Assembly: GCA_000320545.1 (NCBI GenBank)
Contig: ADNK01000981.1
Location: forward strand, 93,960-157,959
Direction: 5' to 3'
DNA length: 64,000 nucleotides
Origin: Bigelowiella natans CCMP2755
Lineage: Eukaryota; Cercozoa; Chlorarachniophyceae
The notes under the pieces are model-generated. The model made no database searches. It saw nothing but the letters and a program-made list of their open reading frames with translations, and was not told the DNA's origin. The translations under genes were made by a program, and so were the position numbers. Positions 1-11,788 of this stretch are shown here, piece by piece. The first letter of the stretch is position 1, and every line of letters begins with the position of its first letter.

Positions 1-700
1 CTGCTCTGTAGCAAGTCAGTGTAGCTAACTTTAGAGCTCTAGAGCTAGCTAGCCAGTGGACACCCATGGAGACATGCATCTCCATCTAATGAAGCCATTG
101 TACCATGCATGCTAGCATAGCATGCAGCATGCAGCATGTCTAGATGTCGCAGCGCACAGTTCGTGGCATTGCTGTCTAGCTGTCTAGCTGTGCGTCATAC
201 ACAATCTCGTTCTGTCTGCTCTAGTGCTAGCTGTAGCGCTAGCTAGCTAGCTAGAGAGCTGCATGTGAAAACATCAAGCTGCTGGATCTAGGGATGTCTG
301 GATGTGGTAGTCTGTCTCGCGGGACCGTCTACAGTGCCATCGAGCCATTCTAGCTACAGTCCGTGCTAACGGGCTTGTCCATCGAAATTATATGCACACC
401 ACATGCATGCCCATAGCACATTCAGTTGTCACACTGTCTAGCTGTGTTCATAGTCATGGTACTTCAGCGCGTATCACCATGTTGTTCGCTATAAGCCGCT
501 CTCTCGTCTAATGACACACACAGAATCGCATTGGCTGTGCAAGTGACGTAACGTAACGGTGATCAGAGGGTGAAGATTATACAAGCAACAATTGTATTGC
601 CATGTTTGCACTAGTGGTGAGCTTCTAATGGGTATTGTTGAACTCGAATGACCATAACATCTGAAGACAGACTTATCCGATGCGTATCGGCTCTGCTTTT
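1..700. repeat. Palindrome-rich intergenic island (CTAG/TGCA/GCATGC texture)
   Basis: No coding exon is seen. The stretch is dense in self-complementary words: I count about fourteen CTAG in the first 300 bases, including GCTAGC runs near 40-52 and 236-254, with many GCATGC and TGCA. It lies beyond the 3' end of the minus-strand gene that stops at 860. The same texture recurs at every other gene 3' flank in this window. Function unknown; it is not a simple tandem repeat. Confidence 0.75.
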
Positions 701-859
701 ATCATATATGTTCGATGCTCTTCGTAACTACCGTTTTCTGTTCTCTCGAGCCCTCTACCATCCTCTTCATGTGTAGTTGTCGACCAGTTTGTTATAAACC
801 TGCTGCCACTACTCCCCCCGCCCCCTCTCTCGTTTCACCAACCTCAAAGTCAAAGGCAT

Positions 860-2565
860 TTATGACTGAGAGAGCTCCTTCATTTTCTTGCTTAACTCCA
901 TTACCTATAAATGACGAATAATTCGAAGTATAGCAGATTTGGAAATCATTCTTTTCGAATCCCATCACAAATACAAATACACATTTTTACACAATTACAA
1001 GCGCTATAAGGGTGGGGGGGGGGATAAAAATAAGTGTCATGTGATTTTGTGGTTTCAGATTCTAAGGCGTACAATGTGCGGGGCGTTTGTGACTTAATTA
1101 CCCTATTCATGTCCCCCTTTCGTGCGGCAGCCTCGATCTCTTTTTGTAGGGCCTGATAAAGGCGGAACATTAGTATCAGTTAAATTATTTTCATGGCTAC
1201 GATATAACTGACAATGATAATGATAATGATGATGATGGTGATACACAAACAAATGTGCGTCAGGTCACCAAAAACCAGCGTTTAGCTGTCAAAACAGGAT
1301 TACTTATGAATTGCGTTAATATTTTGGAATGGAAAGGATCTTCAATATGTCAACGAGACATTGTCCATGAACAAAGGTGATGTGTTACAGCGATGTGCAC
1401 ATGCAGTGATGATTGTATGTGAATCATCTATCCATCAATACCGCCATCTTTTTATCCCGCTCCGCAGCCTTCTTGACTTCCGGAGATGGACCCTATGTTG
1501 ACAATTGCTTAAGTAAATACAAGTGGACACAAACTATGTTGTGATTGTGCACAAGTCCACCACAAAACACAAAGAGGAACAGATAGAGGTTGGGGGTTTC
1601 TCGCAAAAGTTCCACATACATATCTAGCAAACAAAAAATTCTTCTACCGTGGAAACCTCGATATGATCACCAAAGTTTGGACAAACTGCGCGTCGATTGC
1701 CTCCTGTTCATCAATTTGCATTTTATAAACACGCATCCTATACCCCCTCCTACCACACATGCACATCCTATGTGATTCCATACATCCACTCAGCACACAC
1801 AAAAACACGGCGCACTTGATAAATACGTGTCAGATCTTGGTGTTCTTGAGAGAGAGGGTGATTCAGTATTTTATAAGATATTTTGTTATACTCACCAAGG
1901 TAGACTTTTGTGCAATTCGTGTACCTGTTAACATGAGGAGGAACGTCAGAAGTAAAAGATGAGATATTGATTTAACTGAATCAATTGAGTATCAGACATA
2001 TTTTATATCCCTATCACTATTGCATGTATTTTATACACTTAATAGTACTTGACCTCGGAGGGGGCGGAAGATTTCCGCGAAAAGTGAACCGTCCTTCCCA
2101 CACGCTACAATCTGGCATCTGCGAAGGCGGTACTACCCTGGCATTTGGGGAACGAGGAGCTTCCACATGCTTCTTATTCGATGGCAACGGTGCTGTCGGT
2201 TTTGATGGTGAAGGGCGATTAACATTTCGATTATTTGGGGGTGGTGGAGCGGGGGGTGACGACTGTGCGAAGGGAGGCGAGATTGGTCTATTCGGCAGCG
2301 GCCGCCCCGGGGGGGGAGGGCTTTTTTGGAGACGACGTAAGGGCCCCTTTGGAATATTAGGAGAAGAAGCGGGGCGATGTGGGGGACGAGGCACTGCTTT
2401 GCGTGGAGGTGATAATTTTCCATCCCGCGGAGGAAGCTTTGGTGGTGGGGCGGGGGGTGTGAGGGCGTGGGTGCCTCTTGCGGGAGATTTATTTCGCCTT
2501 GGAAGGCGAGGAGGAATATTGGGTCGATTAGGAGGCAAGCGTGGGGGGAGGGGCGGCGCGGACAT
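860..2565 (-). CDS. Proline-rich protein with C-terminal coiled coil (partial gene model)
   Basis: The last three exons join in phase: 1442-1492, 1102-1152 and 860-904 (all complement), with GT-AG borders. They give a charged helix ending in KKMKELSQS and a stop. Upstream on the same strand, 2017-2565 is an open frame very rich in proline (PPPLPPRLPP-type stretches, RPLPNRP, PPAPPPP), resembling SH3/WW- or profilin-binding linkers. The exon linking the proline-rich part (possible donor near 2062) to the coiled coil is not resolved, so they could be separate genes. Family not recognised; an actin/scaffold role would be a guess. The start at 2565 is only the first ATG of the open frame. A further stretch, 2580-2765, has coding-like frames on this strand (one reads EEAKEARLEEIERL) that I could not join. 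Confidence 0.5.
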
Positions 2566-2765
2566 TACTTAGCTGATGCTAAATGCTTAGTCGTTCTATT
2601 TCTTCCAATCGCGCTTCCTTCGCCTCCTCCAAGTCCAAACAAAAATTTTAGATCGTTGGAAGTTATGAGGGATACGTATGATAGTTGTTCTCTTTATTCG
2701 ATATTTCCTTCTCCTCTAGCTTTGCGGTTTCTTGGCCAGGGGTAGGAGGGTGTAATTCGAAAGGT

Positions 2766-3520
2766 GATGCTCTCGATCGTTCCCTCCTCTCTCTCTAAAT
2801 GAATCTACAGCAGTAACAACGATTTTTAAGTCACAATCTATTTTTTAAGATCTCCATAGCTCTCAACAACACCATTGCTTATTTCCAAATTAGGCCAATA
2901 CTTCAAGTAATTCACCAGCATTCGACCTAATCTAAATGAAATCTGCAGACTATTTTGAGATCCTTCGCCATGCAATCGACAAATGTAGGTGTAAATCTGC
3001 ATAAACAAACCAGCAACACATTGACTGAGAATTGTCTAATTTTACATTCTACGACAAGAACAGGAAAAGTCTTTATCGATAAAATATAATTCATTTACGA
3101 CAACATGCTCGGCCAGAAGGGATCCTGTAAGTCCTTGAGCGAGCACAAAACTTCGGGAGGCATTGGGATCCCGGAGATTCCACAATAAGTGTGCCGTGTT
3201 GTTGCAGCATTATTGCCAGTAGTTAGTTAAATTTTATAGCCGACAATTACCATCTTATACGACGGCACGTGGCATACTGTCGCAAGTGCGAAATATTCTG
3301 TGTTTTTACTAGATTTGAACACGAAAGTGGAGTATTCTACTGGTAAATCGGCTACTCACACCGGCGACTCGTCGTTCCGATAGCACGCGTGGTGGGGGAG
3401 AGATAATACTGGAGATAAGAGGAGAGGGGTGAGGAGTCTCTCGACCACAACCACGATCACTCGAACACAATGAGCGAGAATACCGGCTAAGAGGGGGAGT
3501 TTTCAGAAACAAAAGCTTAG
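2766..3520. promoter_or_regulatory. Divergent spacer, probable bidirectional promoter region
   Basis: It lies between the minus-strand gene on the left and the plus-strand FAD oxidoreductase. It is AT-rich with no microsatellite of note and none of the CTAG/TGCA texture seen at 3' flanks. A minus-strand open frame (3309-3551) overlaps the first exon of the plus gene; its hydrophobic start could be a presequence, but nothing else supports it. No TATA box or other core element was identified with confidence. Confidence 0.4.
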
Positions 3521-4002
3521 ATGCAACTTTTAACAACAACAACGACAACAACCTCGATTCTATTCGTCATATCAAGCCTAACGATCGCTTCACCGCATAC
3601 CCCAATCACGCGTCCAGGGGTCCCTTCTTCACAGTTACAACTCACATGCTTTACATTGCCCTTACTCTCAACGATGCCATCGAAAGCAGCGATCCAACTC
3701 GTTGGAGCTAGAGGTCATCATCTGTATAACAACTACAAATTATTACGGAGTGGAAGTGGAGAAAGAAAGTTAAGACATATATGGAGGCCCCGTAGTAGCA
3801 CCGCTCTTTATTCTTCTTCTAGTGGTAAAGAAGTAGGTAAGAAGGGAAGATGTGATAAGGGAGTTGTGTGTAATAAAAACATCGTTGTGCTCGGGGGATC
3901 ATTTGGTGGATGGACAGCGGCAAGACGGCTATCGGATTATGCTTATAATTCACAAAAAAGACCATTCAGGTGGAATACAAATGTTTTTTGAAGATGATGC
4001 CC

Positions 4003-4041
<39 letters not shown>

Positions 4042-4331
4042 GCACGCACATGCACACATACACACATTGCAGGAATCATAAAGGACAGCAAGTTAAGTTG
4101 AATATAACCCTAATCGAGAGAAAGGACTTCTTCGAGTATACGCCGTCGATACTAAGGGTAGTTCAAATTATGATAGAAAAATGGCATGCCTGTTAGATAT
4201 GCATATACATGCTAATATTTATAACGTGTGTACCACCGTAGGCATTAGTGGGGGTTGACGCTAAGACTGGAAGATCACGTGTACTAAAGGATATCTACGC
4301 ACGCACGGCAGCAGGCACAAAAGCAACGTAA

Positions 4332-4383
<52 letters not shown>

Positions 4384-5393
4384 TGTGAGTGAAAGTCTAT
4401 GAAGGATGAAGGAGGATATTAGAAAAACACAAAGCTTCTTATGCAATATCTAGTTGACACACTTGTATGCTCCTTGTACTATTTATGGATGGGCTAGGTT
4501 CTTACGGGGCGACATCTTCAACTTATCTCCGGATGCGGTGGAGGTTCGGCCAATAGTCTCCAATGATGGGGTTGCTACAAACAATGGCAGTAGCAGTATC
4601 AGCAATGATATCGACGACATTGTGAAGATTCCCTATGACTACTGCATAATCGCCACAGGGGTTGGTTATTATTACCCACATCACTCAACAACAGAAAAGA
4701 AAGAACGAGTACGACACATGATCCCTTCGTCGTGTTTATATTCTCATATCACATACTCTAATAATCTTCACTATCACCTACCATTCTTCTCATTATGTAT
4801 CAGACTGCATATAAATCGCCCATAAGAGATTCTTCCTCAGAAGAATGGACACGTTCTCAGAGAGAACGGGTATTATTAACATACAACAATACTTATCGTA
4901 ATCGTCGTTATCGTCTTCTTCGTTATCATCATCGTTGCCTTCGTCGTTCTTCACTACAGTGTGATATTGTACAAAAAGATGGTAAACCAATGGGCCTTGA
5001 AACTCCAAGAAGCAGATGAAATTGTCATCGTAGGAGGTAGAAGAAGAAGAAGAAACATGAGCAAAGGGATAATGCTTAACTTAGCTTACCTACTACCTCC
5101 TAAACGCCTTCTGGTCCTCATCACCTTCGTCCATATATTACTATCAGCATTGGACATTATCCCTAACAATCTGTCGCTGTTGTTGTTGTTGGTTGTTGTT
5201 GTTGTTGTTGGTTAAATGTGGAATATTTAACCTCCACTCCGTAGGGTGGGATTGTGGGTGGTCGAGTTAGCTGCGGATATTATCTACAAATATCCCCAAC
5301 AAAACAGTGTGTTGCTTTTTCTTCTTCTTCTTCTACTTCTTCTTTTTCTTCTTTTTCTTCCCTGTTCACATGTATTATTTAGTATCTCTCTCT

Positions 5394-5438
<45 letters not shown>

Positions 5439-5704
5439 TCATACTCTTACTCTCTTCTCAGGTGCGGTTGATATCGAAGAGCCATATTCTGCTACCAGAA
5501 TTGCCGCCCAAGTAGAAATATTATATATATTGTGTATATTGTGTATGGGGAGGAGGAGTAAGAGAAGAATTAATGCAATAAATAAAATATTTGTATCATA
5601 TGCAAAGATCCATCATGATCACCATTATAATAGCAATAGTTGTATCGTAGATATGCTCTCGTCGTATCATTATGGTAGAAATAGTTGTATAGTAGAGATG
5701 CTCA

Positions 5705-5736
<32 letters not shown>

Positions 5737-6744
5737 ATCGTTGTTGTCGTAAGTAGGATATAAATGCCTCTGCCTCTTCCTAATCGCCGTTTGCATATCT
5801 ACACCCTATTTCCAATGTGATAATCTTTCTAATAAAACTCCCTGTTTATGTATTATGTTGACTCCGTGATTGTTGTTGTTATTGTTGTTGATGATGATGA
5901 TCTCAGATGCGGTGAATATGCGGCTAAATGGCTTCAAAGACACGGCGTTCGGTTAGAAATGGACCGGGTTCTATCCAACGAAGAAATTGCTACTATCACT
6001 AAAGGAAAAGATGGAGGAGGAGGCACACAAAAGGAAAAGGGGGGGGAAACGGTGGGATGATGTTGTGAATCAACATGTATTATTACTACTATTATCGTAC
6101 CAATGAGATTCTTTCTCTTTGCCTTTCACTCGTTTCTCCACTTTTTTTAAGATGTAATGAAAAGAACACACACACACACACACACACACACTGTGTTCTG
6201 CAGAATATATTGCCCCTCTCCATTGAGGATAAAAAAACGACAATGTGATCAAATGCAGGTGAGTCTTCTTCTCACGTGCGTGGGAGGCGAGCCCTCCACC
6301 CATATCTTTGATGATAAGTTCCAGAAGCATCAGCGACATGGTTATAAAACAAAGAAAGGTACTCGCCAGTAAGAACAGAGGAAAACATCACATCACACGT
6401 ACATGCACACGTCGCCTCTACTTCTTCTTCTTCTTCTTCTTCTTCTAATGCACATGTTTTAATATCCTCCTCATCCTCCTCCTCCACCTCCTTCTCCACC
6501 AAAGCTACTACTGCTGCTGCTACGATCATATCAAAACCATTACGAGTTAACAATAAGGTGATAATACGACGACACCATGATACATGAAGATAATACTACT
6601 AAATTAAATGTTTTTGGTGCAGTATCATCACCTATTGATAGTAGTAATAGCAGTAGTAATACATGAGCAGTAGCCGTAGTAGTAGTAGTAGTAATAGTTG
6701 TTGTTGTAGGAGAAGTAGGTCTATCATACCATCAAGGAGTGTGG

Positions 6745-6790
<46 letters not shown>

Positions 6791-6911
6791 TATCAGTTAA
6801 ATGTGATAAGCTCGGTGACGCTTCCCGGTCCTTCTTCTTCTTCGTCTTCTTCTCGTTCTTCCTCGAATGATGATGATGATGATGATGGTGATGGTGATAA
6901 ATCATCACCAC

Positions 6912-6943
<32 letters not shown>

Positions 6944-7096
6944 CGGGGGTGGCAAAATGGGCATGCTATCCCAAACGTCTTCGCCATAGGAGATATCTCG
7001 TAAGATCTATTAGCACCAGTATTCTTGTTATTAGTAGTAGCAGATAGATAGATATTTGGATAATAAATAGCGAGTACCAGTCGTAGTATCTCAAAT

Positions 7097-7137
<41 letters not shown>

Positions 7138-7379
7138 CTACTACTACATTATTGTAGAAGAAACCCCATGGAAGGAATGAAGACTGCGTAATATCAATAT
7201 CAACAAACATGCATATACATGCATACATACATACATACATACTAAACAAATTACCTATATCAGATAACAAAATTAATAATGGCAATTTTCATAATAATAT
7301 AAATTGATTTCACTTTTTCAGCTGCTTCCTTTCCATGTAAGTGCATAAGAAATGTCCAACACAAGTTTGGTTTTTTACC

Positions 7380-7412
<33 letters not shown>

Positions 7413-7496
7413 AGCGATGACAATCACGATATTACAGATATACGGCTGATATAGATGGTGCATACGTTGCGAAAGCTATTCTACAGGTGGTTTTTG

Positions 7497-7530
<34 letters not shown>

Positions 7531-8027
7531 ATAGAACCCGACGACGATCAATCAATAATGCTCATTCGATGACAACACAAAACAAAAGCCACAACGAACG
7601 TTGAAAAGGAAAAGACTTCTGACTCTTTATCATCCTCCTCCTCCTCCTTCCTCTTCCCTCTCCCTTCCTCTCCTCTGTCTGTTATATGGCTAACCGCCTA
7701 CGCCTTGTTGAAGGACTTATACAGCAGCAGCAGCAGCACCTCTTTAGATCCAACAACAACAACATCAACGACAACTAAATCAATAATTGGAGATTATCCT
7801 TCGCCTATCACAGGTGGTGATTTTAAGTAAGAACTTTACCTACTACCGCTGCTATTATTTGTCTGTGTATTTGTAGTTGTAATAGTAGTATATATATGAT
7901 CATCCTGTATAGTATTAAAGAAAGCAACCACACAGCAAACAGTTGTTCACATGATGATCTTTAAAACCACCACCACCACCATCGCTACTAATACTCCTCA
8001 TCATCCTCCTCCTCCTACCACTTACTG

Positions 8028-8061
<34 letters not shown>

Positions 8062-9030
8062 AAGGGGTGGGTTCTCTGCCAAGGCTCTCTGCTGTTTCCT
8101 TAGGTATTATTATTACAAAAATTTAATGTCATTTTGATCATATTCGCACATATATGGGATGATCGTGATAATTACCATGAGCGCCTTTATCATCATCATC
8201 ATCATCATCATTATCATCATTGTGTTCCCCGTCATCATAACCATTTCTCATCAACAAAGGATTTCGTGACGGTGTCCTTGTATTTAACGATTGGATCTTG
8301 ACAGGTAGTAGTAGTAGTAGTAGTAGTTGTTGTTGTTGTCGTTATCGAAGAAGAAGAGAAGAAGAAGAAGAAGAAGAAGAAGATCTCAAAGTACACAAGT
8401 TGGACAAAATATTCTGCGAAGAAACATTGCTTCTAGATGATGGTGATAATTATGGCGATAAGAATGATACACATATATATAAGATTGACACTGGTAGGAA
8501 TGATAGTCTCATTTGTCAAATGGAGCGTTAAGGTGCTGAAAGTAGCTCAAATGAACGGTGGGATCCATCATCATCATCGTCATCATCATCATCGTCCACA
8601 TACATAATATTTATAATTATAATTATAATAATGATGACAATAAAAACAACAGCCTAGTGGTGTGATATGACAACTATCTCTAAAGTAGATGATGATGCTA
8701 TTGATGTTTTGACATGTTGTGCGTGTCTTCATCGTGTGTGCATGCATTTACCTGCTTGTTTATGGATTTATGAACTCAGGAAATAGCTTAGCGGACTTTA
8801 CTTGGAATGCTGCAGAATCTCTTACCTTTATCCTTCATAGGATAGATATCTGGAGGGAAAATATGGTAGTGGTGGTGGTGGTAGTGATGGGGGTATACGT
8901 GCTGTTATGGTTACTACATAGTAACATGTTATTTAAAATAATCAAACTCTGAACACAAATAATGTCTACATATTTCTACATTCGTCATTACGTACTTATA
9001 TTACTACATATCGTACGTATTTTTGTGCGG

Positions 9031-9067
<37 letters not shown>

Positions 9068-9286
9068 CCACTCGCGTGTTGTCGATATATGTACGCTTGC
9101 ACCCGTATTATTATTAATCTGGTAGATCATGAGATTATTCAACGTCGTTTTATCATCATCCATCGATTACCACAGGTTTTCATTGTGAGAGAAGCACTTA
9201 AAGGAATACGTACCATAGTACATACTATTACGAGAAAGAAAGCTGCTTCTTCACACTTGCCCCCAGCAACATCACCAAGAGGATAG
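3521..9286 (+). CDS. FAD-dependent pyridine nucleotide oxidoreductase, AIFM2/FSP1-NDH2-like, many exons
   Basis: Two-dinucleotide-binding-domain flavoprotein (NAD(P)H:quinone oxidoreductase type). Exon 1 (3521-3969) begins with a hydrophobic signal-like segment and ends in the FAD motif NIVVLGGSFGGWTAARRL. Phase-consistent exons follow: 4073-4157 (LIERKDFFEYTPSILR), 4454-4660 (YDYCIIATG), 4804-4869 (YKSPIR), 4979-5036 (EADEIVIVGG), 5245-5308 (VELAADIIYKYP), 5462-5511 (LLPELPPK), 5907-about 6046 (KWLQRHGV), 6797-6999 (PNVFAIGDIS, the second FAD motif), 7322-7336, 7438-7486 (GAYVAKAILQ). Later exons are less certain: about 8260-8304 (FRDGVLVFNDW) and the last, 9176-9286. Exon 6797-6999 carries a long Ser/Asp insertion from a GAT/TCA repeat between the strand preceding PNVFAIGD and that motif. 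The intron 5/exon 6 junction does not keep frame (see findings). The N-terminus suggests secretory or plastid/mitochondrial routing. Family confident; substrate unknown. Confidence 0.85.
4336..4382. repeat. (GA)n microsatellite in intron 2 of the FAD oxidoreductase
   Basis: Perfect GA dinucleotide run of over 40 bases, typical of the intron filling in this window. Comparable runs: (CA)n 4003-4037, (CT)n 5399-5432, (CT)n 30440-30487, (CT)n/(CA)n 45470-45552. Confidence 0.95.
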
Positions 9287-10330
9287 GAGGCGGAACTACG
9301 TGATGAATAATGACCACGCTATTTTACGTTTTCATGCGAACAACATGTATAATAGTGTCAATGATACTATATGATATACATCATCGCTTCATATTGGAGA
9401 AGTTGTTCGTAGGACGCTACAGCTACTATCTAGCTATCTTCATTGATCAGATGATGCCGCATGATCGAACATTGATGATAAGACAGCAGTACACACTAGC
9501 ACATCACAATGTCTCGTTGTTATCTGCATGTATGATGCGTTGGTCTGCTGCATTTTGATCGCAACCCAGTTGTGATGCTGTTGCTGCTCTCTAGCTGCTA
9601 GCCTAGCTAATGTGCACAGAGTATCGTACGACAGAAGCAGCGGTGTCGGAACGGTTGCGCACTGTGGACAGCACAATAACGGCACGCCCATTTTATTCTA
9701 GTTATTATTTGTTGCCTGACACTCTGTGCAATCACATCGATCAGGCTAGCTAGCTAGCATGCAGGCGTCGTCATTGTGCACATCTAGTGTCTAGTTATTA
9801 GCATGTGCGGAGCGCTTATTGCAAGTCGAGTAGCGACACATCTAAACAATGAGCGCTGCAGCTGTGCGTGTGCAGTGTTGTTTGCCCAAGCGTGCTACAT
9901 CATGATGAGCTTAGGGCATCTCTCACCCACTTCTATTTTCGATTCTAGTTGTTTCAAACAAGTGAACCATCTATTTGTATATCGTTCCCACCAGCTTTCT
10001 TTAACAAAGCGTGTGTATATCTAGACATCTGTTGTGACAGAGGATGTACGCTCTTACATTTGGGCGACAATTACAATAAAGCCGAAAATGTAAATTTAAA
10101 GAGCACTCATTCACACATCTGCTGCATCACTGTGCAGTGATGGCTTTTTATCTGATGTTCTGAGAGGATTGTTCGAATAGTGATGTAATGACACATCACA
10201 GTGGTTGTGGGACATTGATCATTATGTTAGACCAACATCATGGTCTGCATCAACTATGCGTAGAGCCAAACAGCTCAAATGTTGCCTCATCTTACAGCAA
10301 TCCCACATCATCTCAGTGTAATACTTGCGA
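9287..10330. repeat. 3'-flank palindrome-rich island between convergent genes
   Basis: It sits between the stop of the plus-strand oxidoreductase (9286) and the 3' end of the minus-strand gene (10647). GCTAGC/CTAG/TGCA words cluster near 9410-9440, 9590-9610 and 9745-9800 (GGCTAGCTAGCTAGCATGCA). Short open frames here lack splice or homology support. The texture weakens after about 9900. Confidence 0.65.
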
Positions 10331-10646
10331 GCAATTTCAAGTGAGTTCACACCTAAGATGATAATGTTGGGTAGTAGAAACTATGTATTATTATATATTG
10401 ACAATATACTACTCAGGAACCACATCAGACATCATACTGTGTGTTCATATCTAGCCTTATCATTCAATGCTATCATCACCATCATCATCATCATCATCGT
10501 CGTCATCACTACATTATTCAACAACATCATCAACAACAACAATAACAACCTTTAAGAAGTCTAAACATCATCATGGACTTTATATTGCCTCCTCCTCCTC
10601 CTCCTTGCCCCCCTTTTACAAACAGATAATACCACAACCAAACTAC

Positions 10647-11755
10647 TCAAACAACACTACCAATGAAAGATATAAGACATCTGATTAGACGCACCCGTCG
10701 TAACACTCTTCTTCTTGTTCTTTTTGTCTGGTGTTGCCCCATCTTAGTATTCTGAGAATCTTTTACCCTATAACTATTACTACAGCCTCTAGTATCGTTG
10801 ACTTCCTCCAAAAATGCCGTCACTTTTTCCTCATACTCTGCAGCAAAATCTCTCCACGCTTCCAAAAATAGCCTTAACTTCACCACGGATCCTTCCATGA
10901 ATATTAGTTAGTTAGTGAGTGTGTGTGTGTGTGTGGGCATGTACATGATAAACATAGGCGATAGTGCAATAATTGTGCAAACAAAATGGTCAACATCGAC
11001 GATGTAGTATGTATGACAATTAGCTACTACAGTAACACACTACCATGGAGAGATGATGATGATGATGATGATGATTGCATCAAATAGTGTACTTTGTGCT
11101 CAGTCATCAATCCCGCTGATTAATTAGTGATGATGATAATGATGATGATGATGAAAATGGTGATAGCGAAGAATGACGTGTTGCTCGAGTAAAATTGTAC
11201 AACAATTGCGCAACAATCTTCTTCTTACCAGTGCTACTAGTAGAGTGGGTGCTGCCCCCCCAGTGATGATGATGATGATGATGATAATGACGATGGTCGA
11301 TTGAGGGAGGAAGATGCTTTATGTGAGGTGATAATGGTGGTAATAATGCTGCCATAATTGACGATATGATCTCCCTGATGATGTGGTGTACAACACTCAG
11401 CATAGAAATAATTATATTCACACATAATCTAGAACAAATTAACATCTACTACCGCTTAACATCAGGGAGACATATCGCACTATCATTGCAGCACCAAATA
11501 TATACTCCTCCTCTAGCATCACCATCATCATCATCATCATCATCATTTTGCTCAAGTATTCTCTATATACACATATTACTCTTCTACGAAGGATAGAAAG
11601 AAATGAGTAGTAGTAGTAGCAGTAGTAGTGGTAATGACCATAAGATATGTAGAGAATCTGCAAATATCGTAATATGAAAAGCGGTCATTGATTTATGCAC
11701 CCGAACCTACGTAATAACAACAACAACAACAATTACACGACAATGATACCCAATC

Positions 11756-11788
<33 letters not shown>

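Noticed and set aside
1985-2572. Plus-strand Gly-rich open frame
   Set aside because: It is the antisense of the proline-rich minus-strand frame; the minus strand has the splice-supported C-terminus nearby.
3309-3551. Minus-strand open frame overlapping exon 1 of the FAD oxidoreductase
   Set aside because: Looks like a presequence by composition only; no downstream exon supports it.
6732-6987. Poly-Asp/His/Ser minus-strand frames
   Set aside because: Produced by a GAT/ATC trinucleotide repeat that keeps all frames open.
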